This document shows, one piece after another, positions 1-5,775 of a DNA stretch of 10,794 nucleotides. The stretch is taken from positions 1 to 10,794 of the forward strand of contig CAYWVF010000036.1 of assembly GCA_964461815.1 (NCBI GenBank), in the 5' to 3' direction. This stretch comes from JAAZBA01 sp964461815. Lineage in GTDB: Bacteria > Bacillota > Clostridia > Oscillospirales > QAMX01. Position numbers and translations under genes: made by a program. Position 1 is the stretch's first letter. The number at the start of each line of letters is the position of its first letter. The notes beneath the pieces were generated by a model that did no database searches, was not told where the DNA came from, and saw nothing but the letters and a program-made list of their open reading frames with translations.

Positions 1-14
1 AGCCGACAGTGTAA

Positions 15-89
15 AATAACACAGCAGATATTATATGCATCTCCAAAAGTATCTGACTTCGGGGTACATATAGTATCTGCTGTGTTATT
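15..89 (-). terminator. long hairpin at the end of the SPFH/RHH unit, possible terminator
   Basis: Bases 15-30 (AATAACACAGCAGATA) are the exact reverse complement of 74-89, a perfect 16-bp stem. After one G-T wobble the pairing continues through 32-37 with 67-72, then more weakly to 43/61, leaving a loop near 44-60. The outer arm overlaps the stop codon of the small RHH gene (88-90). Read on the minus strand, the stem is followed by only a short T run (TTTT inside ATTTTAC), so as an intrinsic terminator it is unusually long-stemmed with a weak U tract. It could instead be an mRNA-stabilising 3' structure or the remnant of a small inverted-repeat element. Confidence 0.5.
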
Positions 90-282
90 ATTCGGTATCA
101 CGCTTTGAAACATCGATTTCAGGGCTATATTTATTGTTTTTCTTTCGTTGACGCACACATTCGGTCAGAAGATATTCGATCTGACTGTTGACCGATCTGA
201 AGTCATCCTCAGCCCATGCGGCGATATCGTTATAGAGCTTTACGGATAATCTCAACGGAATTTGTTTTTTATTATCGCTCAT
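88..282 (-). CDS. small Arc/MetJ-type ribbon-helix-helix protein
   Basis: This 64-residue protein looks like a ribbon-helix-helix DNA-binding protein. Residues about 8-14 (IPLRLSV) form the predicted beta strand. Residues 15-45, with the signature AEDDFRSVNSQIEYLL, form the two helices, and a short basic tail (RQRKKNNK) follows. RHH proteins of this kind dimerise and bind short repeated DNA sites through the strand. Its ATG lies one base after the TGA of the SPFH gene (TGAGATG), so the two are probably translationally coupled. My recollection is that very similar small Arc-like proteins often sit beside SPFH genes in Firmicutes and Bacteroidetes, which supports a functional pair. It may autoregulate the unit through the repeats at 1311-1331. 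No toxin gene is adjacent, so a classical toxin-antitoxin role is not supported. Confidence 0.8.
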   Translation of the reverse strand: MSDNKKQIPLRLSVKLYNDIAAWAEDDFRSVNSQIEYLLTECVRQRKKNNKYSPEIDVSKRDTE

Positions 283-283
283 C

Positions 284-1294
284 TCAATATAAGCTTCCCG
301 AGTTTACTATCGGTTGAGCATCACGGTTTCCGCAAAGAACTACAAGAAGATTTGATACCATAGCTGCCTTGCGTTCCTCGTCAAGCTCTACCACGTTGTT
401 TTCACTCAAACGCTCCAAGGCCATCTCTACCATGCCTACTGCACCGTCAACGATCATTTTTCTTGCATCGATTATAGCTGATGCTTGTTGCCGCTGAAGC
501 ATTACAGCTGCAATTTCTGTAGCATAGGCGAGATATGTGATGCGAGCCTCGATGATCTCGATGCCGGCTTCATCTACACGAGATTGTATCTCATCTCGTA
601 TTCTGGCAGAAACAATATCACTTGAACCACGGAGACTGCCGTCATCTGCAATACCATCGCCTGTAGTATCCACATTCGGTGCTACGTCATATGGATAGAG
701 TCTAACGATATTTCTCAATGCGCTGTCGCATTGAAGAGACAGAAATTCCTTATAGTTATCTACATTGAATACAGCCTTTGCCGTATCGACGATCCTCCAT
801 GTTACAGCAATGCCTATTTCTACAGGGTTGCCGAGGCAGTCATTTATCTTCTGACGGTTGTTGTTGAGCGTCATGATCTTTAATGACAGCTTTTTGTTGG
901 ACAGCTCAAGCGCATCACTGGATAAAATGTCTGAGATATTTGGCGTGACTGATTTAACATCACCGCTCTGGTTGAGCTTTGTTTTCGCTGCCGGATTCAC
1001 ACCGACACAGAACGGATTCACAAAATAGAAGCCATCACCCTTTATTGTACCTATGTATTTGCCGAATAATGTTAGAACAAGTGCTTCCTGCGGCTTAAGA
1101 ATACGCAGACCGATGAGCGGAAACCAGCCGAGCGCCAATATAATTATACTTATTATCATAAGCACCGGACTTTCTCCTGCCTCAAGCTTCAATATACCGA
1201 AGACAAGACCTGTTATAGCTAATATATATGCTGCGATCACGAGAAGTAACGTCAGCATACCGTTTCGCTTCGAGGTCAGTATTTTTTCATTCAT
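284..1294 (-). CDS. SPFH/Band 7 domain membrane protein
   Basis: This 336-residue protein has two predicted membrane segments (about residues 13-34 and 43-62). These are followed by the typical entry into a Band 7 domain (LKPQEALVLTLFGKYIGTIKGDGFYFVNPF, residues 66-95) and a long helical C-terminal half with RQQASAIIDARKMIVDGAV (about 268-286), usual in SPFH proteins. SPFH proteins (stomatin, prohibitin, flotillin, HflK/C) oligomerise at membranes and scaffold or modulate other membrane proteins; the specific role of this one is unknown. The ATG at 1294 is preceded on the minus strand by GGAGTGA, a good ribosome binding site. It is the first gene of a two-gene unit with the RHH gene, behind its own promoter. 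An insertion of about 20 residues rich in Asp and Gly (about 206-225, DVAPNVDTTGDGIADDGS) interrupts the Band 7 domain, a loop seen in relatives. Confidence 0.9.
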   Translation of the reverse strand: MNEKILTSKRNGMLTLLLVIAAYILAITGLVFGILKLEAGESPVLMIISIIILALGWFPLIGLRILKPQEALVLTLFGKYIGTIKGDGFYFVNPFCVGVNPAAKTKLNQSGDVKSVTPNISDILSSDALELSNKKLSLKIMTLNNNRQKINDCLGNPVEIGIAVTWRIVDTAKAVFNVDNYKEFLSLQCDSALRNIVRLYPYDVAPNVDTTGDGIADDGSLRGSSDIVSARIRDEIQSRVDEAGIEIIEARITYLAYATEIAAVMLQRQQASAIIDARKMIVDGAVGMVEMALERLSENNVVELDEERKAAMVSNLLVVLCGNRDAQPIVNSGSLY

Positions 1295-1310
1295 TTATAT
1301 CACTCCAATC

Positions 1311-1331
1311 AATATGATATTAATATGATAT
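1311..1331. repeat. tandem 10-bp direct repeat over the SPFH promoter, candidate operator
   Basis: The 10-mer AATATGATAT occurs at 1311-1320 and again at 1322-1331, an 11-bp period that places both copies on the same face of the helix. The second copy covers the -10 box and the first covers the expected transcription start. The perfect palindrome ATATTAATAT (1317-1326) joins them. Further half-site-like sequences (TTGATATGTCAA, 1342-1353) overlap the -35 box. Ribbon-helix-helix dimers commonly bind such closely spaced repeats, and an RHH gene ends this operon, so autorepression is a reasonable inference. Confidence 0.45.
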
Positions 1332-1353
1332 CACATTGATCTTGATATGTCAA
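1325..1353 (-). promoter_or_regulatory. promoter of the SPFH-RHH unit
   Basis: On the minus strand a perfect -35 box TTGACA (1348-1353) is followed by a 17-nt spacer and the -10 box TATCAT (1325-1330), which matches TATAAT at five of six positions. Transcription would start near 1318, about 25 nt before the SPFH start codon. The -35 box lies just downstream of the hyd operon terminator, so the two units are probably transcribed independently. Confidence 0.75.
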
Positions 1354-1361
1354 TACATAAA

Positions 1362-1398
1362 TAAAAAATGTCTGTCGATATATGCTCGACAGACATTT
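1362..1398 (-). terminator. intrinsic terminator of the hydrogenase maturation operon
   Basis: Bases 1366-1378 and 1386-1398 form a perfect 13-bp stem (core ATGTCTGTCGA / TCGACAGACAT) around a 7-nt loop. On the minus strand it is followed by a T run from the six A residues at 1363-1368, then by further T-rich sequence. It lies five bases beyond the hydF stop codon, the expected position for a Rho-independent terminator. Confidence 0.92.
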
Positions 1399-1402
1399 AT
1401 AA

Positions 1403-2605
1403 TCAGTTGTTTTTGTTGAGGATATTGCTTAAATGAGGGAATATTTCGATGCTTCTCTGCAATATTCCATTCATAAATGCAATAGCTATGCCGTAATTTG
1501 TGAATGGTATGCCGGCATCGACTGCGGTTTTCATTCTGTAACATATTTCACGCTCGTTCAGCATACAGCCTCCGCAGTGGATTATGAGACTATAGTGCGA
1601 AATATCCTCGGGGAAGCCCTTGCCGGACGAGAACTCGTAAACAAGCTCCCTGCTGGTATATTTCTTGATCCAGTTTGGTATTTTAACAGTACCGATATCG
1701 TTACAGGATCTGTGATGTGTACAGCCTTCGGAGATCAATATCCTGTCACCGTCCTTAAGCTTATCGATAGCCGAGATACCATGAACGGCTACATCGAGAA
1801 AGCCCTTATAACGTGCCATGAGTATAGAAAAAGATGTGAGAGGTATGTCCGAAGGCGTTATTTCACTGACAGCCTTGAATACCTGACTGTCTGTAATGAC
1901 AAGCGCAGGCTTTTTTGCAAGCCCGGACAGTGCTTCCGCAAGACCTGTTTCTTTTACTACTATAGACGTAGCGTCGGCATCAAGAATATCACGAATCGTC
2001 TGCTGCTGAGGCAGGATGATCCTGCCCTTGGGAGCTGCATTATCAATAGGTGTGACAAGTACTACCAAATCGTCAGGTCTAAGCATGTCGCCGATCAGTC
2101 GTGTATTATCATCGCTTGTTTTTATCAATGCAGCGATTCTGTTCTTTAACTCATTGATATTGGCGTTCGTCAGACCGCTTACATTTATTCCGTCATCGTA
2201 TTCCTTACCTGAGATGTCTGCTTTGTTATATGCGATCACATATGGAATATCCTTTTCGGTAAACAATGCGATAAGCTGTAAGTCGATATCTGTTTTGCCG
2301 AGAGTACCGTCAATTACCAGCACGGCACAATCACTTCTGTTTAGTGCCTGCTTTGTTTTTTTAACACGAAGCTCACCGAGCGCTCCGTCGTCATCAAAGC
2401 CGGGCGTATCTATTATAACTACAGGGCCCATAGGCAAAAGCTCCATGGATTTATATACAAGGTCGGTCGTCGTACCCTTTATATCCGATACTACAGACAT
2501 ATCCTGACCTGTTACAGCGTTGACGATGCTGGATTTACCTGCGTTTCTTTTGCCGAAAAATCCGATGTGGATCCTTTCGGATGATGGCGTAGAATTAAGA
2601 CTCAT
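1403..2605 (-). CDS. hydF: [FeFe]-hydrogenase maturation GTPase HydF
   Basis: HydF is the GTPase scaffold that receives the 2Fe precursor made by HydE and HydG and hands it to apo-hydrogenase. The 400-residue product has the standard layout. The N-terminal GTPase domain has the P-loop GKRNAGKS (18-25), switch region GTTTD (44-48), DTPG (66-69) and NKAD (127-130). A dimerisation region follows. The C-terminal iron-sulfur domain carries the HydF ligand pattern CxH (C295, H297), then HCGGC (H343, C344, C347), with spacing that fits CxHx(44-53)HCxxC. Length is typical for the family (about 400). The ATG at 2605 has GGAGGG at good spacing, 17 nt after the hydG stop. It is the last gene of the operon, directly before the terminator. 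All key residues are present, so it should be functional. Confidence 0.97.
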   Translation of the reverse strand: MSLNSTPSSERIHIGFFGKRNAGKSSIVNAVTGQDMSVVSDIKGTTTDLVYKSMELLPMGPVVIIDTPGFDDDGALGELRVKKTKQALNRSDCAVLVIDGTLGKTDIDLQLIALFTEKDIPYVIAYNKADISGKEYDDGINVSGLTNANINELKNRIAALIKTSDDNTRLIGDMLRPDDLVVLVTPIDNAAPKGRIILPQQQTIRDILDADATSIVVKETGLAEALSGLAKKPALVITDSQVFKAVSEITPSDIPLTSFSILMARYKGFLDVAVHGISAIDKLKDGDRILISEGCTHHRSCNDIGTVKIPNWIKKYTSRELVYEFSSGKGFPEDISHYSLIIHCGGCMLNEREICYRMKTAVDAGIPFTNYGIAIAFMNGILQRSIEIFPHLSNILNKNN

Positions 2606-2622
2606 TATAAGCCCTCCGAATA

Positions 2623-4041
2623 TCAGAATCTGAAATCTCTGATGCCGTTTTCAATTTTATCCAATCGCTCTGTACAGATATTTCTGACCTTTTCCATCGG
2701 AATGTACTGGAGCTGATCACGGATCATCTTTTCTCCTATCTCCTTTGTCTTGGGAGAAGCGTAATCCATAAGATATTCCTTCAGAGTCATAAGCGCATTC
2801 GGATGGCAACAGTTTTGTATCTGACCGTTTTTACATAATGTCATAAATCTGTCGCCGGTTCTGCCCTCACGATAGCAAGCTGTGCAGAAGGAGGGAATAT
2901 ATCCCATTTCCATGAGCCAACGGACTACTTCATCCAATGTACGGTTATCGCTGACATCGAATTGAGCGGAATTCTCATCCTCGGGCTCTTCATCGGCATA
3001 TCCGCCTACGCTCGTTCTGGATGCACCGCTGATCTGCGATACGCCGAGACGTATGACCTTTTCACGTACGGCCTTTGTTTCTCGTGTGGAAATTATCATA
3101 CCTGTATAAGGTACTGCAAGACGGATAATTGCACATATCTTTGCAAAAATATCATCACTTATACCATTGTCAAATGTGGACGGATCGATATCGTCTGCTC
3201 TCTTGATTCTTGGTACACTTATCGTATGAGGACCGACTCCGTGAACTGCTTCAAGATGCTCCGCATGCATGAGAAGACCTGCAAGCTCATACTTGTAAAG
3301 CTCCAGACCAAACAGTACGCCGAGACCTACATCGTCGATGCCGCCCTCCATAGCTCTGTCCATAGCCTCTGTATGGTATGCGTAATTATGCTTAGGTCCT
3401 ACCGGATGAAGCTTTTCATAGCTTTCCTTATGATATGTTTCCTGGAACAGAATGTACGTACCGATACCGGCGTCCTTTAGCTTACGGTAGTTTTCAACTG
3501 TCGTAGCGGCGATATTTACGTTGACTCTACGGATAGCGCCGTTCTTATGCTTGATGCTGTATATCGTTTTGATGGATTCAAGGATGTATTCTATAGGATT
3601 ATTGACAGGATCTTCACCTGCTTCAATAGCAAGTCTCTTGTGTCCCATATCCTGCAATGCAGTGACCTCACGCACGATCTCCTCCTGTGTGAGCTTTTTA
3701 CGGCAGATGTGCTTGTTCTGATGATGATATGGACAGTAAACGCAGCCGTTTACACAGTAGTTAGACAGATAAAGCGGTGCAAACATAACTATACGATTGC
3801 CGTAGAAGTCTTTTTTGAGCTGCTCTGCAAGGTCATACATGCGCTCGATCATAGCCTCGTCCTCACAGGCAAGAAGTACAGACGCTTCTCTGTGAGTAAG
3901 ACCCTTGCGAAGTGCAGCTTTATCGATTATGGATGAGACTAATTCAAGATCGTTCTTGTTCTTGTCGGCGTAATCAAGTGTGTCAAGTATTTCTTCGTGG
4001 TTTATGAATTCTTCTGCTTTGAGTGATTTTGGATTATACAT
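2623..4041 (-). CDS. hydG: [FeFe]-hydrogenase maturase HydG, radical SAM tyrosine lyase
   Basis: HydG cleaves tyrosine to p-cresol and dehydroglycine and converts the latter to the CO and CN ligands of the H-cluster, releasing an Fe(CO)2CN-cysteine synthon. The 472-residue protein carries the radical SAM motif CVNGCVYC (C96, C100, C103; CxxxCxxC). It also has the HydG-specific C-terminal cluster motif CX2CX22C (C386, C389, C412), which distinguishes it from the thiamine enzyme ThiH. Other recognisable segments include FAPLYLSNYC (87-96), IEAGEDP (139-145) and ILFQETYHKESYEKLHP (197-213). Length matches the family. The ATG at 4041 is preceded by AAAGGAAA. The 46-nt gap from hydE contains a weak hairpin but no promoter that I could see. 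C411 next to ligand C412 is an extra cysteine of unknown importance. Confidence 0.97.
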   Translation of the reverse strand: MYNPKSLKAEEFINHEEILDTLDYADKNKNDLELVSSIIDKAALRKGLTHREASVLLACEDEAMIERMYDLAEQLKKDFYGNRIVMFAPLYLSNYCVNGCVYCPYHHQNKHICRKKLTQEEIVREVTALQDMGHKRLAIEAGEDPVNNPIEYILESIKTIYSIKHKNGAIRRVNVNIAATTVENYRKLKDAGIGTYILFQETYHKESYEKLHPVGPKHNYAYHTEAMDRAMEGGIDDVGLGVLFGLELYKYELAGLLMHAEHLEAVHGVGPHTISVPRIKRADDIDPSTFDNGISDDIFAKICAIIRLAVPYTGMIISTRETKAVREKVIRLGVSQISGASRTSVGGYADEEPEDENSAQFDVSDNRTLDEVVRWLMEMGYIPSFCTACYREGRTGDRFMTLCKNGQIQNCCHPNALMTLKEYLMDYASPKTKEIGEKMIRDQLQYIPMEKVRNICTERLDKIENGIRDFRF

Positions 4042-4087
4042 GTCAATTTCCTTTCTTATGGGGCAGCTTGGCTTTCCCGTCAGTAAT

Positions 4088-5161
4088 TTATTTTATTTTG
4101 AAACCAGGACAGTCGCCTCTGGATATTGATACCTCATAGCCTATACTTCTAAAAGATCTGTCCAGCATCGCTATATTTTCTGCGGCTTCCGCACCGCTGG
4201 CGAGCTTATTGTCATAGAGATTGTAAAGCTTACGCACGTTTGTCGGAGACAGATTCGGCATTACAACATTGGCACCGTGGAGGATGCCCTTCAGTCTACC
4301 GTCTTTTTCCGCTGTACCGAGAGCTGTGGTAGCAGGAAGAAGTACCGACGGAAGAAGAAGACGCACTATTGAAAGCAGAAACAGTGTTTTCTCAGCAGAT
4401 CCGGCAGGCTCATTTTCAAACGGTGTGTTTTTTGCCGGCAGAAAAGGCCCTATACCTACCATCTGAGGCTCGAATTCCTTTATAAATCGCAGATCCTCGG
4501 CTATACATTCGTCTGTCTGATAGGGTGAACCTACCATAAAACCACAGCCTGTTTGATAGCCTATTTTTTTGAGATCGTACAGACATCTCATGCGATTTTT
4601 AAATGTTTGATTTTGAGGATGAAGCTTTGCATAATGATCACAGGTCGCAGTTTCGTGACGGAGAAGAAATCTGTCAGCACCGGCATCATAGAGCCTCTGA
4701 TAGCTTTCGCACGACCGTTCTCCGACGGAGAGAGTCACAGCGCAGTCGGGGTGATTTTCTTTGATAGATGAGACGATATCACATAATCTATCGTCGGTGA
4801 AATGACCGTCCTCGCCGCCTTGAAGAACAAAGGTGCGAAGCCCGGCAGCGTAGCCGCTTTTACAGCATTCCAGTATTGTATCTTTGTCGAGACGATATCT
4901 CTGAGCTGTAGGATTACTACGCCTTATCCCACAGTAGAAGCAGTCGCACTTACAGAAATTTGTAAATTCGATAAGCCCGCGAATAAATATCTTGTTACCG
5001 AATATATTGTCGGCTGATCTGCGAGCCTCCGACTGTAGATATTTTTTTACCTCATCATCTGCATTCTTTATCAGATAAAGAAGCTCATCCTTATTTAGAT
5101 CATGCTCCGTTACGAGCTTTTTAGCCAGATCAAGTACCATAATCATTTTATTTTGCAGCAT
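4088..5161 (-). CDS. hydE: [FeFe]-hydrogenase maturase HydE, radical SAM enzyme
   Basis: HydE is the radical SAM maturase that acts on the HydG-derived Fe(CO)2CN-cysteine complex on the way to the 2Fe subcluster. The 357-residue product shows RGLIEFTNFC followed by the cluster motif C70xxxC74xxC77, then LQGGEDGHF (113-121), GADRFLLRHETA (161-172) and GFMVGSPYQTD (207-217), all diagnostic of HydE. The optional second C-terminal cluster motif (CX7CX2C in Thermotoga HydE) is absent, as in many homologues. The start is uncertain. The ATG at 5161 overlaps the preceding gene by 14 nt and has no clear ribosome binding site. The ATG at 5146 (residue 6) sits one base after the upstream stop (TAAAATG), which favours coupled translation from there, and 5140 is also possible. 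Confidence 0.96.
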   Translation of the reverse strand: MLQNKMIMVLDLAKKLVTEHDLNKDELLYLIKNADDEVKKYLQSEARRSADNIFGNKIFIRGLIEFTNFCKCDCFYCGIRRSNPTAQRYRLDKDTILECCKSGYAAGLRTFVLQGGEDGHFTDDRLCDIVSSIKENHPDCAVTLSVGERSCESYQRLYDAGADRFLLRHETATCDHYAKLHPQNQTFKNRMRCLYDLKKIGYQTGCGFMVGSPYQTDECIAEDLRFIKEFEPQMVGIGPFLPAKNTPFENEPAGSAEKTLFLLSIVRLLLPSVLLPATTALGTAEKDGRLKGILHGANVVMPNLSPTNVRKLYNLYDNKLASGAEAAENIAMLDRSFRSIGYEVSISRGDCPGFKIK

Positions 5162-5393
5162 AAACAGTCTTTGAGGTTATACCGTTCAGCCTGCCTATTT
5201 TACCGGACATCGCACTCGTGACCTCCTGCGGAGCATCTACGGCGATGCTTATTATGCTTACATTCTTTTCCTTATACGGTACGCCCATGCGACCTATCAC
5301 ATAATGCCTGTATTCGTGCAATATACTGTTTAGCATATCTACCGAATCAGAGTTTTCGACTATTATTCCGATGAGGGCGATCCTTGTCTCCAT
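5148..5393 (-). CDS. TM1266-type iron-only hydrogenase system putative regulator
   Basis: The 81-residue protein resembles the TM1266 family, small ACT-like ferredoxin-fold proteins encoded with [FeFe]-hydrogenase maturation genes and annotated as putative regulators. Typical segments are the N-terminal strand ETRIALIGIIVEN (2-14), the conserved HYVIGRMGVPYKEKNVSIISIAVDAP (30-55) and a C-terminal SGKIGRLNGITSKTVY (63-78). No DNA-binding helix-turn-helix is present, so if it regulates it probably senses a small molecule or acts on a protein or RNA partner. The ATG at 5393 follows AGGGAGA, a strong ribosome binding site. It is the first gene of the operon, directly after a leader with an internal terminator, and overlaps or abuts hydE. 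Family assignment is firm; biochemical function is unknown. Confidence 0.9.
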   Translation of the reverse strand: METRIALIGIIVENSDSVDMLNSILHEYRHYVIGRMGVPYKEKNVSIISIAVDAPQEVTSAMSGKIGRLNGITSKTVYAAK

Positions 5394-5533
5394 AATATAT
5401 ATCTCCCTGTAGCTTTTCCGAAACGCTCAAAATAAAAGAACCGCACGGAAGAATGCGGCTCTGAAAACATCTCATAATTTGACCGTATCTTCCGCGTCAA
5501 GGCTTTCGCATTTCAGCGTCAGGAACTTTATTT
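5394..5533 (-). ncRNA. structured 5' leader of the hyd operon, candidate riboswitch or attenuator
   Basis: From the predicted start near 5533 to the first gene the transcript has about 140 untranslated nt. The 5' part contains a hairpin TTGAC...GTCAA (minus strand, arms 5496-5500 and 5479-5483) whose loop region CGGAAGA (5488-5494) is the exact complement of UCUUCCG, seven of the eight loop bases of the downstream terminator (5446-5452). The same hairpin's 3' side (CGGUC, 5481-5485) can alternatively pair with GAGCCG in the terminator's first arm, with one bulged base. The hexamer TGACGC occurs twice (5494-5499 and 5516-5521). Such mutually exclusive pairings are the usual architecture of riboswitches and attenuators. 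I see no T-box, SAM, TPP, c-di-GMP or other class core that I know, so the ligand is unknown. Confidence 0.6.
5431..5462 (-). terminator. intrinsic terminator inside the hyd operon leader (attenuator)
   Basis: On the minus strand AGAGCCGCA (5454-5462) pairs with TGCGGTTCT (5437-5445), a 9-bp GC-rich stem with one G-U wobble and an 8-nt loop (5446-5453), followed by the T-rich TTTTATT tract. It lies downstream of the operon promoter and about 40 nt upstream of the first start codon. Nothing T-rich follows it on the plus strand, so it works only towards the hyd genes. A terminator in this position implies premature termination control or a short leader RNA. Confidence 0.85.
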
Positions 5534-5539
5534 GTTAAT

Positions 5540-5568
5540 ATTATAGCATAATGTGCGGATAATTGCAA
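5540..5568 (-). promoter_or_regulatory. promoter of the hydrogenase maturation operon
   Basis: On the minus strand TTGCAA (5563-5568, four of six matches to TTGACA) is followed by a 17-nt spacer and a perfect TATAAT (5540-5545). Transcription would begin near 5533, upstream of the leader hairpins and terminator. Confidence 0.75.
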
Positions 5569-5634
5569 CAGGTTTTATATATTTCTATATAATATACAAA
5601 AACGGTATAGTATATTCGTGCATTATTGGGCTAC

Positions 5635-5666
5635 TATTTGCAGACGGATATGATATACAGCAAATA
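5635..5666. promoter_or_regulatory. inverted repeat upstream of the tetR-1 promoter
   Basis: TATTTGC (5635-5641) and GCAAATA (5660-5666) are exact inverted copies separated by 18 bp, ending five bases before the -35 box. The dyad size would suit a regulator dimer contacting two major grooves, but AT-rich DNA yields such pairs by chance, so this is only a candidate operator. Confidence 0.3.
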
Positions 5667-5671
5667 AAATA

Positions 5672-5700
5672 TGGACAAATTGAAAAATCAGTGATATAAT
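5672..5700 (+). promoter_or_regulatory. promoter of tetR-1
   Basis: TGGACA (5672-5677, five of six matches) is followed by a 17-nt spacer and a perfect TATAAT (5695-5700), preceded by TGA, which gives an extended -10 element. The predicted start is near 5707, leaving a 5' UTR of about 70 nt. Confidence 0.8.
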
Positions 5701-5709
5701 TTATAGTGT

Positions 5710-5754
5710 AAATAGCCCGAGTTCATATAGAATCAAGACATTCTTGAGCTATTT
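5710..5754. promoter_or_regulatory. nested palindromes in the tetR-1 5' UTR, candidate operator
   Basis: TCAAGA-CAT-TCTTGA (5733-5747) is a perfect 15-bp palindrome of the size usual for TetR-family operators. An outer pair AAATAGC (5710-5716) and GCTATTT (5748-5754) flanks it asymmetrically. The site begins at the expected transcription start, ideal for autorepression, but it could instead act as an mRNA hairpin upstream of the ribosome binding site. Confidence 0.45.
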
Positions 5755-5775
5755 CTTTATACGAGGAGGACATAT

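Larger units (their letters stand above)
5394..5775. other. divergent regulatory region between the hyd operon and tetR-1
   Basis: This 382-bp gene-free stretch separates two divergent units. From left to right it holds a minus-strand leader RNA with an intrinsic terminator (5394 to about 5533), the minus-strand promoter (5540-5568), an AT-rich segment rich in TATA-like sequence (about 5572-5620), an inverted repeat (5635-5666), the plus-strand promoter (5672-5700) and a palindromic 5' UTR (5707-5775). I see no small ORF with a convincing ribosome binding site and no known riboswitch core. Sub-elements are listed separately. Confidence 0.8.

Noticed and set aside
88..282. Small RHH protein as an antitoxin of a toxin-antitoxin pair
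   Set aside because: Its only coupled neighbour is an SPFH membrane protein, not a toxin fold, and the similar SPFH-RHH pairing I recall from other genomes explains it better.
1433..2507. Plus-strand ORFs of 238 and 163 codons opposite hydF
   Set aside because: They lie wholly inside the hydF coding region on the other strand, have cysteine- and tyrosine-rich or low-complexity translations resembling no family I know, and have no ribosome binding site.
2962..3936. Plus-strand ORFs opposite hydG
   Set aside because: They are antisense shadows of a fully conserved hydG with no initiation signal or recognisable domain.
4042..4087. Hairpin (GGG..AGC/GCT..CCC) between hydE and hydG as a terminator
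   Set aside because: The stem is short and interrupted, and no T run follows it on the minus strand.
5563..5593. Second plus-strand promoter (TTGCAA with TATAAT at 5588-5593)
   Set aside because: The spacer is 19 nt in a very AT-rich tract where TATAAT arises easily, and a better promoter with a 17-nt spacer lies at 5672-5700.
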